A stretch of DNA of 64,000 bases from Streptomyces polyasparticus (GTDB lineage: Bacteria; Actinomycetota; Actinomycetes; Streptomycetales; Streptomycetaceae): assembly GCF_014493765.1 (NCBI RefSeq), contig NZ_JACTVJ010000002.1, forward strand, positions 1 to 64,000. The letters run 5' to 3'. This document shows positions 43,270 through 51,117 of this stretch, one piece after another (the stretch's first letter is position 1; each line of letters begins with the position of its first letter). The notes under the pieces are model-generated. The model made no database searches, was not told the DNA's origin, and worked only from the letters and a program-made list of their open reading frames with translations. A program made the position numbers and the translations under genes.

Positions 43270-43824
43270 TCACAGGCTGCGCAGCACCCGTGCGGGATTG
43301 CCCACCGCGAGTACCCCCGACGGCAGATCGCGGGTGACCACCGAGCCCGCGCCGACCACCGTGTCCGCACCGATCGTCACGCCGGGGCAGACGATCACGC
43401 CGCCGCCCAGCCAGACGTTGTCGCCGATCGTGATGGGCTCGCCCTTCTCCCAGCCCTCGCGGCGGCGTACCGGATCCAACTCGTGTGTGGGGGTGAGGAG
43501 TTGGACGTTCGGGCCGATCTGGACGTCCTCGCCGATCGTGATCGGGGCGGCGTCCAGGAAGACCGCACCGAAGTTGACGAAGGTCCGCGCGCCGATGGAG
43601 ACATAGGTGCCGTAGTCGCACTGGAAGGGCGGCCGGATGCGGACGTCCTCGCCGAGCGTGCCGATCAACTCTTCGAGAATCGCCCGGCGTTCCTCGGGCG
43701 CCGCGGTCGACGCCGCGTTGTAGGCCGCGCAGAGCTGGGCCCTGCGGACTGTCTCCGCGAGCAGCTCCTCGTCGTCGGCGATGTACCAGTCGCCCGCCAG
43801 CATCCGCTTCTTGTTCTCTCCCAT
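43270..43824 (-). CDS. Maltose/galactoside O-acetyltransferase-like protein
   Basis: A 184-aa sugar O-acetyltransferase (Maa/LacA type). The N-terminal mac domain opens KKRMLAGDWYIADDEEL. The beta-helix contains LLTPTHELDP with catalytic His, and ITIGDNVWLGGGVIVCPGV. The start MGENKKRML at 43824 has a GGAGG just upstream. It is followed by a second hexapeptide transferase on the same strand, 50 bp on. Confidence 0.93.
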   Translation of the reverse strand: MGENKKRMLAGDWYIADDEELLAETVRRAQLCAAYNAASTAAPEERRAILEELIGTLGEDVRIRPPFQCDYGTYVSIGARTFVNFGAVFLDAAPITIGEDVQIGPNVQLLTPTHELDPVRRREGWEKGEPITIGDNVWLGGGVIVCPGVTIGADTVVGAGSVVTRDLPSGVLAVGNPARVLRSL

Positions 43825-43833
43825 GCCTCCACT

Positions 43834-43930
43834 ATGGATCACGGTCCGGGTGGCCGCCGTGGATCACGGTCCGGGGGTAACCCACTGTGGACCGCGGCCC
43901 GGGCGCTTCCCCGGTGGATCACGGAGCGGG
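43834..43930. repeat. Imperfect repeats of GTGGATCACGGTCCGGG
   Basis: Four related 17-bp units start near 43834, 43859, 43887 and 43914 (spacing 25-28 bp). The last lies in the 3' end of the histidine kinase gene and the first three in the spacer before the acetyltransferase gene. They probably arose by local duplication of the kinase gene 3' end. Confidence 0.55.
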
Positions 43931-45382
43931 CAGCGTGAGCGTGAACTGCGCCCCGCCGCCGGGCGCCTGGCCGGCCGTGAGGTCCGCGTGGTGCGCGCGG
44001 GCGATCTGCCGGGCCATCGCGAGCCCGAGGCCCGAGCCGGGCAGGGCGCGGGCGGATTCGGCGCGGTAGAAACGGTCGAAGACATACGGCAGGTCGGCCG
44101 CGGCGATACCGGGGCCGTGATCCCGTACGGTCAACTCGGCCTCCGTCAGGGTCACTTCGACCGGGCCGCCGGGCGGGGAGAACTTCGCGGCGTTGTCCAG
44201 GAGGTTGGTCAGGAGGCGCGAGACGCGGGCCGGGACGCCGGGGAAGGTCACCGCGCGGGCGTCCTGCGATGCGTCAAGGGTGAAGACGACCTGCGGCCAG
44301 TGCGCGCGGGCCGCGTCGAGTGCGTGCGTGACCAGGGCGTGCATCCGGACCTCTTCGAGCAGCGGGTGCGGCTCCTCGTCGCGGGCCAGCTCGATCAGAT
44401 CGTTCACCATGCCGCTCACCTCCCGCAGCTGCCGGCCGAGCGCCTGGGCGGCGCGGTCGCGCTGGGTGGGGGTCAACCGGTCCGCGCGGGCGAGGAGTTC
44501 GGCGTTCGTACGCAGGGCGGTAAGCGGGGTGCGCAGTTCGTGCGAGGCATCGGCGACCAGGCGGCGCTGGGCGGTGACCGACTGCTCCAGCTCGCCGAGC
44601 ATGGTGTTGAACGTGGCCGCGAGCCGCGTCACCTCGTCCTCGCGCCCCGGCGGACCGGGCGGCAGCTCGATGCGGTGGCGGGCGTCGCGGGTCGCGGCGA
44701 TGCGTTCGGCGGTGGCGGTGAGCCGGGTGACGGGGGACAGGGCGGTGCGCGAGACCCAGTAGCCGGCCGCGGCCGCGAGCAGGACACCGGCGCCGCCGAC
44801 GAGGGCGAGCAGGGCGGCGGCCTGGTGCACGCCACGGTCGGCGATATCGGCGCGCAGGGCGACCTGCAGCGCCGTGCCGTCGCGGGACGGGGTCGTATAC
44901 ATCCGGGCGGGATGGCCTTCGAGCGTGAAGTTCGTGTAGTACGCGGGCCGTTGGCGCGCCGCGACCTGGCGGGTCGCCTTCGACACGGGCAGCAGGTACG
45001 GTCCCGCCGCCTCGGTGTCCTGCGGCGGCGCAGGGTCGTCGGCCTCGTCCGCGGGGACGCTCTGCACACAGGCCGGGGCGCCCAGATAGCGGCACTCGCC
45101 GGTGTAGACGCCCGGGCCCTCGCGCTCGTGCTGCTGCGCGATCAGGGTCGCGGACTGGGCGAGATTCTGGTCGAGCTGCTGGTAGAGCTTGAAGCGGATC
45201 ACGAAGAACGCGGCCGCGCAGATCCCGACGGCCACCAGCGCCACCGCGGCGGTCGCGGCCAGGGCGAGGCGGGTGCGCAGGGGGCGGCGGCGTCGCCAGC
45301 GGGCGCTGAGGCGGCGGTCCTTCGCGGCCGTCTGCTGCCGGGTGCCGTCGGTCGTCTGTGCCCGGATGCCGTCGCCGCTCAT
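43919..45382 (-). CDS. Sensor histidine kinase
   Basis: A 487-aa kinase of the OmpR-partner type. The basic cytosolic N-terminus is about 35 residues, with transmembrane segments at about 37-62 and 188-212 flanking an extracytoplasmic sensor that contains Cys97 and Cys105. HAMP follows. The phospho-acceptor is His281 in ASHELRTPLTA, and the ATPase shows LLTNLLDNAAKFS, DHGPGIAAAD and GSGLGLAMA. It overlaps the response regulator gene by ATGA. The operon is divergent from the murG-like gene, a plausible target. Confidence 0.93.
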   Translation of the reverse strand: MSGDGIRAQTTDGTRQQTAAKDRRLSARWRRRRPLRTRLALAATAAVALVAVGICAAAFFVIRFKLYQQLDQNLAQSATLIAQQHEREGPGVYTGECRYLGAPACVQSVPADEADDPAPPQDTEAAGPYLLPVSKATRQVAARQRPAYYTNFTLEGHPARMYTTPSRDGTALQVALRADIADRGVHQAAALLALVGGAGVLLAAAAGYWVSRTALSPVTRLTATAERIAATRDARHRIELPPGPPGREDEVTRLAATFNTMLGELEQSVTAQRRLVADASHELRTPLTALRTNAELLARADRLTPTQRDRAAQALGRQLREVSGMVNDLIELARDEEPHPLLEEVRMHALVTHALDAARAHWPQVVFTLDASQDARAVTFPGVPARVSRLLTNLLDNAAKFSPPGGPVEVTLTEAELTVRDHGPGIAAADLPYVFDRFYRAESARALPGSGLGLAMARQIARAHHADLTAGQAPGGGAQFTLTLPAP

Positions 45383-46110
45383 GCCACGTCCAGGCGGTAG
45401 CCGACGCCGTGCACGGTGTGCACGAGGCGTGGTTCGCCACCGGCTTCGAGTTTGCGCCGCAGATAACCCACGTATACGGCGAGGGAGTTGGAGTCGGGCC
45501 CGAAGTCCTGGCCCCAGACGCGCTCCAGGAGCAGCTCCCGCGGCAGGGCCTGGCGCGGGCTGAGCAGCAGCTGTTCGAGGAGGGCGAACTCCGTCCGGCT
45601 GAACTCCAGAGGCCGCCCGGCGCGCTGTCCCGTGCGGGTCACGGGGTCGGCCGTGAGGTCGGCGAACGTGAGCAGCTCGCCGCCGCCGGCCGGTTCGGGA
45701 GCGACCCGGCGCAGCAACGCCCTTACCCGGGCGGCTAGTTCGTCCAGGGCGAAGGGCTTGACCAGATAGTCGTCCGCGCCCGCGTCCAGACCGTCCACGC
45801 GCTCGCTCACCGAGCCGAGCGCGGTCAGGACGAGGACCGGCGTACGGTCGCCCATCGCGCGCAGGCGGCGGCACAGGGCGAGCCCGTCGAGCACCGGCAT
45901 CATCACGTCCGTGACCACCGCGTCCGGCTGCCAGGCCGCGATCGCGGAGAGGGCCGCGAGCCCGTCGGCGGCGCCGCGCACCGCGTACCCCTCGACGGTG
46001 AGCCCGTCCTCGACGGCCGCGCGCACCTCGGGCTCGTCGTCTACAACGAGGATGCGGGGGCCGTCAGGGCGCGCGGGGCTGCCGGGGCCGGTGCTGCCGT
46101 TCGCGTTCAT
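45379..46110 (-). CDS. OmpR/PhoB-family response regulator
   Basis: The 243-aa regulator starts with a Gly/Ser/Pro stretch before the receiver (VVDDEPE acidic pocket, Asp68 in VVTDVMMPV, Lys in DDYLVKPF). The winged helix contains LEFSRTEFALLEQLLL and YVGYLRRKLEAGGEPRLVHTV. It is first in an operon with its kinase. CTTAG direct repeats 11 bp apart lie just upstream, between it and murG2. Confidence 0.94.
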   Translation of the reverse strand: MNANGSTGPGSPARPDGPRILVVDDEPEVRAAVEDGLTVEGYAVRGAADGLAALSAIAAWQPDAVVTDVMMPVLDGLALCRRLRAMGDRTPVLVLTALGSVSERVDGLDAGADDYLVKPFALDELAARVRALLRRVAPEPAGGGELLTFADLTADPVTRTGQRAGRPLEFSRTEFALLEQLLLSPRQALPRELLLERVWGQDFGPDSNSLAVYVGYLRRKLEAGGEPRLVHTVHGVGYRLDVA

Positions 46111-46134
46111 GCCCTAAAGGGTGCCAAACCGGAC

Positions 46135-46151
46135 TCTTAGAACCTTCTTAG
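46135..46151. promoter_or_regulatory. Direct repeats TCTTAG, probable OmpR-type site
   Basis: TCTTAG at 46135-46140 and 46146-46151 are direct repeats at 11-bp spacing, one helical turn, as usual for OmpR-type dimers. They lie in the 64-bp spacer between the divergent regulator and murG-like genes. Confidence 0.55.
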
Positions 46152-46174
46152 CCCGCCCCGGCAGCCTGCTCCGC

Positions 46175-47335
46175 ATGCTGACAACACCCACACCGCCCCT
46201 GTCCGTGGTGATCGGTGCGGGCGGTACCGGCGGCCATATCTACCCCGGTCTCGCGCTCGCCGACGCCCTGCGCCGTGCCGTGCCCGACGCGCTGATCTCC
46301 TTCGTGGGCACCACCCGCGGCCTGGAGACCCGGCTCATACCCGGGGCGGGCCACCGGCTGCACACCGTCGACATGATCCCCTTCGACCCCTCGCTCGGCG
46401 CCCGCCGCTTCCTGCTGCCCGCCGCGCTCATGAAGTCCGCCGCCCAGGTCCGCTCGATCCTGCGGGCGCAGGGCGCCCAGGTCGCGGTCGGCATGGGCGG
46501 CTATCCCAGCGCGCCCGTGATCCTCGGCGCGAAGCTCGCCGGACTGCCGAGCGTCATCCACGAGTCCAATGCCGTGCCCGGGCGCGCCAACCAGTTCGCC
46601 GCCCGCCTCACCCCGCACCTCACCGTCGCCTTCGACCGCAGCCGCGCCCATCTGGCGGGCGGCGAGCGGGCCCGTGTGGTCGGGATGCCGATCGCGTCCT
46701 CGCTCGCCGGGCTCGACCGCGGGGCCCTGCGGGCCGAGGCGCGGGCCGCGATGGGGGTACGCGAGTGCGCGCGCCTGATCGTCTTCAACGGCGGCAGCCT
46801 CGGCGCGGCCCGGCTCACCGAGGCCGCCGTGGGCCTGGCGGAGCTCTGGCGTGCGCGGACCGACGTCCAGCTCCTGATCAAGACCGGCCCTGCCGCACTG
46901 GAGGACACCCGGCGGCGGCTCGGCGCCTCGCCCGTGGCCCGTGCCGTGCCCTACCTGGACCGGATGGACCACGCCTACGCCGCCGCCGACCTGGTCGTCT
47001 GCCGGGCGGGCTCCGCCACCGTCGCCGAGCTCGCCGCGACCGGTGTGCCCGCCGTCCTCGTCCCGTACCCGCACGCACCCGGCGACCACCAGACCCACAA
47101 CGCCCGGGTGCTCACCGACGCCGGCGCCGGCCTGCTGCTGCCCGACGCCGAGACCACGGCCGAGCACCTCGCCGACCTCGTCGGCCCGCTGCTCGACCGG
47201 CCCGAACGGCTCGCGGCGATGGGCCGCGCCGCCGACCCCGGCCCGCACGCCGTGGCCGCCGACCTGCTCGCCGCCGAGGTGCTTCGCCTCGCCGGCCGCC
47301 CTGTTCCCTTCCCTCGCCTGGAGACCGTCCGATGA
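46175..47335 (+). CDS. MurG-like UDP-GlcNAc glycosyltransferase (second copy)
   Basis: A 386-aa GT28 glycosyltransferase with full MurG motifs: GAGGTGGHIYPGLALADAL near residue 13, HESNAVPGRANQ, and GGSLGAARL, with a C-terminal Glu/Gln-type acceptor-nucleotide region ending HAPGDHQTHNA. Housekeeping murG lies in the dcw cluster, so this is a second copy, perhaps for stress-modified lipid II or a glycolipid. The start MLTTPTPPLSVV at 46175 is preferred over 46121. It overlaps the SDR gene by ATGA and is divergent from a two-component system. Confidence 0.88.
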   Translation: MLTTPTPPLSVVIGAGGTGGHIYPGLALADALRRAVPDALISFVGTTRGLETRLIPGAGHRLHTVDMIPFDPSLGARRFLLPAALMKSAAQVRSILRAQGAQVAVGMGGYPSAPVILGAKLAGLPSVIHESNAVPGRANQFAARLTPHLTVAFDRSRAHLAGGERARVVGMPIASSLAGLDRGALRAEARAAMGVRECARLIVFNGGSLGAARLTEAAVGLAELWRARTDVQLLIKTGPAALEDTRRRLGASPVARAVPYLDRMDHAYAAADLVVCRAGSATVAELAATGVPAVLVPYPHAPGDHQTHNARVLTDAGAGLLLPDAETTAEHLADLVGPLLDRPERLAAMGRAADPGPHAVAADLLAAEVLRLAGRPVPFPRLETVR

Positions 47336-48327
47336 ACTCCTTTTCCTGGTCCGGCCGCACCGTCCTCGTCACCGGAGCGGAGGGCTTCATCGGCTCGACG
47401 CTCGTCGACCTGCTCGTCGAACAGGGCGCCCGCGTCAGGGCGTTGGTCCACTACAAGCCGTACGGGGACAAGGGCCACCTGGCCCGCTACCTCGGCGGAT
47501 CCGAGGTCGAGATGCTCGCGGGCGACGTCCGCGACGGCGGGCGCGTGCTCGACGCGGTGGCCGGCTGCGACACCGTGTTCCATCTCGCCGCGCTGATCGG
47601 CATCCCGTACAGCTACGACTCCCCGGGCGCGTACGTGCAGACGAACGTCGTCGGTACGGAGAACATCCTGGAGGCCTGCCGCCACCACGGGGTCCGGCGG
47701 CTCGTCCACACCTCGACCAGCGAGGTGTACGGGACGGCGCGCACGGTCCCGATCGGTGAGGACCATCCGCTGCAGCCGCAGTCGCCGTACTCGGCCTCGA
47801 AGATCGGCGCGGACATGATGGCGCTCTCGCACCACAACGCCTTCGGTCTGCCGGTGGCCGTGGTCCGCCCCTTCAATACGTACGGGCCGCGGCAGTCGGC
47901 ACGCGCCGTGATCCCCACGATCCTGGCCCAACTGCACGCGGGTGCCCGGGAGATCAAGCTGGGCTCGCTCACGCCGACCCGTGACTTCACCTACGTCACG
48001 GACACGGCGCGGGGGTTCCTCGCGGTGGGGGCCAGTGACCGGGCGGTCGGTGAGGTGGTGAACCTGGGCTGCGGGCGCGAGATCGCGATCGGGGATCTGG
48101 CGCGCGAGCTGATCGCGGCGTCGGGGTCCTCGGCGGAGGTCGTGGTCGACCCGGCCCGGCTGCGGCCTGCGGCGAGCGAGGTGGAACGGCTGCTCTCCGA
48201 CAACTCCCGGGCGCGGGAGTGGGCCGGGTGGAAGCCGGAGGTGTCCCTGCGCGAGGGGCTCGTGCGGACCTCGGAGTGGGTCGCGGCGAACCTGTCGCTG
48301 TTCGACGCGGAGCGCTACCAGGTCTGA
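47332..48327 (+). CDS. NAD-dependent epimerase/dehydratase (SDR)
   Basis: A 331-aa extended SDR of the nucleotide-sugar type. The Rossmann motif is VTGAEGFIGSTLV, and the catalytic residues are the Ser/Thr in HTSTSEVYG with YSASKIGAD (Tyr-x3-Lys). Sequence near VRPFNTYGPRQSARAVIP is typical of GDP-mannose 4,6-dehydratase or LegB-like enzymes. It is translationally coupled to the murG-like gene, suggesting it makes or modifies the sugar donor. The exact substrate is unknown. Confidence 0.87.
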   Translation: MNSFSWSGRTVLVTGAEGFIGSTLVDLLVEQGARVRALVHYKPYGDKGHLARYLGGSEVEMLAGDVRDGGRVLDAVAGCDTVFHLAALIGIPYSYDSPGAYVQTNVVGTENILEACRHHGVRRLVHTSTSEVYGTARTVPIGEDHPLQPQSPYSASKIGADMMALSHHNAFGLPVAVVRPFNTYGPRQSARAVIPTILAQLHAGAREIKLGSLTPTRDFTYVTDTARGFLAVGASDRAVGEVVNLGCGREIAIGDLARELIAASGSSAEVVVDPARLRPAASEVERLLSDNSRAREWAGWKPEVSLREGLVRTSEWVAANLSLFDAERYQV

Positions 48328-48337
48328 CGAGGCCCGC

Positions 48338-48985
48338 TCAGGTGCGCGCCGCTTCGGTCAGCCCGCCCAGGAGCAGAGCGGTGAAGCTGTGCGCCCACTG
48401 GGCGTCCACCGGTTCGCAGCTCACCAGGGACCGGTGGACCACCGCGCCCGCCACGACATCGAAGATGAGGTCGGCGGTGCGGGCCGCGGTCTCGGGGTCG
48501 TTCTCGCGGGGCAACTCGCCGCGCTCCTGGGCGCGTTGGCGCCCCTGGAGGACGAGGCGCTTCTGCCGGTCCACGATCGAACTGCGGATCCGTGCGCGCA
48601 GCGCCTCGTCGCCGGTGGACTCGGCCACGACGGCCATCAGGGCGGTACGGGTCTCGGGGCGCGCGAGGAGCGCGGCGAACTGCAGCACGACGCCTTCGAC
48701 ATCGGCGGCGAGACTGCCGCGGTCGGGGAGTTCGAGCTCGTCGAAGAGCTCGGCCACGGCGTCCACGACGAGCTCGTTCTTGCCGGCCCACCGCCGGTAC
48801 AGCGTGGTCTTCGCGACGCCGGCCCTGGTGGCCACGTCGCCGAGCGTCAGCTTGGACCAGCCGAGCTCCACGAGGGCCTCGCGGGTGGCGCCCAGGATCG
48901 CGGCGTCGGCCTCGGCGCTGCGGGGGCGGCCGGTTCTGCTTCTGCCGGGGCGGTCGGTGGTGTGGTCGGGCATGGCGGTGACCAT
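48338..48985 (-). CDS. TetR-family transcriptional regulator
   Basis: This 215-aa TetR protein has an Arg-rich N-terminus, helix-turn-helix TLGDVATRAGVAKTTLYRRWAGKNE, and a C-terminal domain of the TetR_C_11/16 type with AVVHRSLVSCEPVD. Two possible starts (48985 and ATG 48973) have equally weak ribosome sites. A clean 8-1-8 palindrome at 49079 lies about 95 bp upstream. It is convergent with the SDR gene at 10-bp distance. Confidence 0.88.
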   Translation of the reverse strand: MVTAMPDHTTDRPGRSRTGRPRSAEADAAILGATREALVELGWSKLTLGDVATRAGVAKTTLYRRWAGKNELVVDAVAELFDELELPDRGSLAADVEGVVLQFAALLARPETRTALMAVVAESTGDEALRARIRSSIVDRQKRLVLQGRQRAQERGELPRENDPETAARTADLIFDVVAGAVVHRSLVSCEPVDAQWAHSFTALLLGGLTEAART

Positions 48986-49013
48986 ACCGGCTGGTACGTG
49001 GAGGTGCCGGACG

Positions 49014-49060
49014 CTCGGCCCGTGATCGCCTTACCCCCGTGAGGGAGATCACGGGCCGAG
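49014..49060. repeat. Perfect 14-bp inverted repeat
   Basis: CTCGGCCCGTGATC (49014-49027) and GATCACGGGCCGAG (49047-49060) pair perfectly around a 19-nt loop. It is upstream of the TetR gene, where no terminator is needed, so a leader RNA structure or protein-binding role is possible. Confidence 0.7.
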
Positions 49061-49078
49061 AGCCCTCCAGACGATATA

Positions 49079-49095
49079 CGCTACGACTCGTAGCG
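49079..49095. promoter_or_regulatory. Operator-like palindrome upstream of the TetR gene
   Basis: CGCTACGA-C-TCGTAGCG is a perfect 8-1-8 palindrome flanked by ATA and AAAG, similar in form to TetR operators of the multidrug type. The nearest candidate is the TetR gene at 48985. Confidence 0.55.
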
Positions 49096-49284
49096 AAAGC
49101 TCGTACGTGAACCTCTCACCGCGAGCGGCAACCACGCGTGGGGTGGGGACCCCGCGCACCCGGTCCTTTCCTCGGGCCATCCGGGCCATTGCACCTGGCC
49201 CATCGGTCGTGACCTGTCTGCACGTCCCGCATCCGGCGGGGGGCCTGCGGACGGGCCGCGGCCCTGCTCTTCCGGCGCGGCTGG

Positions 49285-49412
49285 GGGTGCGGGCCGTTGC
49301 GCCTGCGGCGGGCCTCTCTCCCCGCCCCGCCCCTTCCCGAAACCGAGGGCTTCGCCCCCGGACCCCCGCATCCGAGCTCCGCTCGGATCGCCTCAAACGC
49401 CGGCAAGGCTGA
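49285..49412 (+). repeat. Dispersed GC-rich repeat, copy C
   Basis: It begins GGGTGCGGGCCGTTGCGCCT, as in copy D, then CCCCGCCCCTTCCCG, GAGGGCTTCGCCCCC, and the hairpin ATCCGAGCTCCGCTCGGAT, ending CTCAAACGCCGG as in copy A. The hairpin differs from copies B and D by paired changes on both arms (GAAC/GTTC to GAGC/GCTC). Confidence 0.85.
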
Positions 49413-49454
49413 AAGGCTTAACGGGAGAGGTCTCCGTAGGGGGAGAATGGGCGC

Positions 49455-50432
49455 ATGCAGCCACGGAACATGTCCATGAGCGGAGTCGTCGACCTCGCCG
49501 CGGTGAAGGCGGCCCAGGAGGCCAAGGCCAAGGCGGAGCAGGCCCGCGCCGAAGCGGCCAGGCAGGGCGGCGGCACCGGTGCCGTCTCGCCCGCCGAGCT
49601 GGTGATCGACGTAGACGAGGCCTCGTTCGAGAGCGCCGTCATCCAGCGCTCCACCGAAGTGCCCGTCGTGATCGACTTCTGGGCCGAGTGGTGTGAGCCC
49701 TGCAAGCAGCTCGGCCCCCTGCTCGAGCGGCTGACTCTGGAGTACAACGGCCGCTTCGTGCTCGCGAAGGTCGATGTCGACGCCAATCAGATGCTGATGC
49801 AGCAGTTCGGGATCCAGGGGATTCCGGCGGTGTTCGCGGTGGTGGCCGGCCAGGCACTGCCCCTTTTCCAGGGCGCCGCACCCGAGGCCCAGATCCGCCA
49901 GACCCTCGACCAGCTCATCCAGGTCGGCGAGGAGCGCTTCGGTCTGACCGGCCTCGTGGTCGACCCGGACGCGCAGGGCGGCGCCGCGCCGCAGGCCGCT
50001 CCCGAGCCGGCCGGCCCGTACGACGCCCTGCTCGAAGCCGCCGTACAGGCGCTGGACGCGGGCGACTTGGGCGGCGCCGTGCAGGCGTACAAGAACGTGC
50101 TCAACGACGACCCCGCCAACACCGAGGCGAAGCTCGGCCTCGCGCAGGCCGAACTCCTGCAGCGTGTGCAGGGGTTGGACCCGCAGCAGGTGCGCCAGGA
50201 GGCGGCCGAGAAGCCGGCCGACCCGCAGGCGCAGATCGCCGCGGCCGACCTGGACCTCGTCGGCGGTCATGTCGAGGACGCCTTCGGCCGTCTCGTCGAC
50301 ACCGTCAAGAAGGTCTTCGGTGACGACCGCGATGCCGTACGCGTGCATCTGCTCGGCCTCTTCGAGGTCGTCGGCGCCGACGACCCGCGCGTGGCCAAGG
50401 CCCGCTCGGCCCTCGCCCGCGCGCTGTTCTGA
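49455..50432 (+). CDS. Thioredoxin-TPR protein (YbbN/CnoX-like)
   Basis: A 325-aa co-chaperone-like protein. Residues 1-45 are a charged helix. The thioredoxin domain (about 50-155) carries the active site WAEWCEPCKQL, and the C-terminal half (about 185-325) contains TPR-like helices (ALLEAAVQALDAGDLGGAVQ). This is the CnoX/YbbN layout, which holds oxidised clients during hypochlorite stress in E. coli, although the redox-active CxxC is retained here. The ATG at 49455 is preceded by a weak GGGGGAG. Monocistronic. Confidence 0.9.
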   Translation: MQPRNMSMSGVVDLAAVKAAQEAKAKAEQARAEAARQGGGTGAVSPAELVIDVDEASFESAVIQRSTEVPVVIDFWAEWCEPCKQLGPLLERLTLEYNGRFVLAKVDVDANQMLMQQFGIQGIPAVFAVVAGQALPLFQGAAPEAQIRQTLDQLIQVGEERFGLTGLVVDPDAQGGAAPQAAPEPAGPYDALLEAAVQALDAGDLGGAVQAYKNVLNDDPANTEAKLGLAQAELLQRVQGLDPQQVRQEAAEKPADPQAQIAAADLDLVGGHVEDAFGRLVDTVKKVFGDDRDAVRVHLLGLFEVVGADDPRVAKARSALARALF

Positions 50433-50461
50433 CCCCACAAGTACCGGTTCTTACACGTCAG

Positions 50462-50498
50462 TACGCACCGTCCGTCCCTATGGTCCGGATGGTGCGTA
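50462..50498. terminator. Terminator after the thioredoxin gene
   Basis: TACGCACCGTCCG (50462-50474) pairs with CGGATGGTGCGTA (50486-50498), with one G-T pair, 30 bp past the stop. Confidence 0.7.
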
Positions 50499-50564
50499 GC
50501 TGACCTTTCGTTAAACCAGGGACCCGTAAGCGGTCCTGTGAAGATTTGACGCCACTGAGGCACC

Positions 50565-50749
50565 GCGGCCGCGCTTTACCAAATCTTGGTAATCGCGGCC
50601 GCTGTTACTCGCAGTAAAGCGGAGCCGTGGTTCTGTCCGGTTTCGCCAGACGATCAACTGGTCTGTCCCCAGGGGCGTATGCACCCTGTGTGCCCACCCG
50701 GTGCCGGCCCGTCGTGGCGGGGTTATGGAGCCGTTACCAGCGAGTAACG
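50565..50749. promoter_or_regulatory. Cluster of three TTAC...GTAA inverted repeats
   Basis: TTACCAAATCTTGGTAA (50576-50592) is nested in outer arms GCGGCCGCG/CGCGGCCGC (50565-50573 and 50594-50602). TTACTCGCAGTAA is at 50605-50617, and CGTTACCAGCGAGTAACG at 50732-50749. All share TTAC and GTAA ends, suggesting one regulator with several sites, probably for the DUF6230 operon. Confidence 0.6.
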
Positions 50750-51117
50750 AACCCCCTTGTGCGGCAGCTCCTAATGCACCACGATCGGCCACGCTCGGTC
50801 CATTCACGTACGCCCGACAGCCAGCTCGGGAAGCGGGTTCCTGGGTCCCCACCGAGCGGCCGGAGACGACAACAAGTCACCGGCCAGGACAGGGGGGTCT
50901 CCGCCAACCGGTGGGGCCTGTCCGACAGGCCGTGCCTCCGGCGCGGCCAGTGGTTGTCGCTCGGGGGTGATCGCCGGTGTTCCGCGCCGCAGTTCCTGCG
51001 TACCGGATAAAGGCGCTCTCCTTCCCGAGGACGTAGCACTTCTCCCATCCCTGCCCGGCTGAGCCGCGCCAGTGGCAGTCAGGGTCAGGAGATGTACGTC
51101 CGAGAAGGAGGAAAGTC

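Larger units (their letters stand above)
48986..49454. other. 469-bp spacer with hairpin, palindrome and repeat C
   Basis: There is no credible gene. Contents: a 14-bp inverted repeat (49014-49060), an operator-like palindrome (49079-49095), mostly featureless sequence, and dispersed repeat C (49285-49412) before the thioredoxin gene. Short reading frames here do not look like proteins. Confidence 0.6.
50433..51117. other. 685-bp regulatory spacer before the DUF6230 operon
   Basis: This is the longest gene-free stretch. It holds the thioredoxin terminator (50462-50498), a compound hairpin and three TTAC...GTAA inverted repeats (50565-50749), and GGCCTGTC-C-GACAGGCC (50915-50931). It ends with an AAGGAGG ribosome site for the 51118 gene. 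Frames in it have no convincing coding character. Its length and structure leave room for an upstream promoter and a long leader or small RNA. Confidence 0.6.

Noticed and set aside
50511-51010. Small genes in the 685-bp spacer (frames of 113 and 127 codons)
   Set aside because: The translations are Arg/Pro/Gly/Ser-rich with no family resemblance, lack ribosome sites and overlap each other on opposite strands and the inverted repeats.
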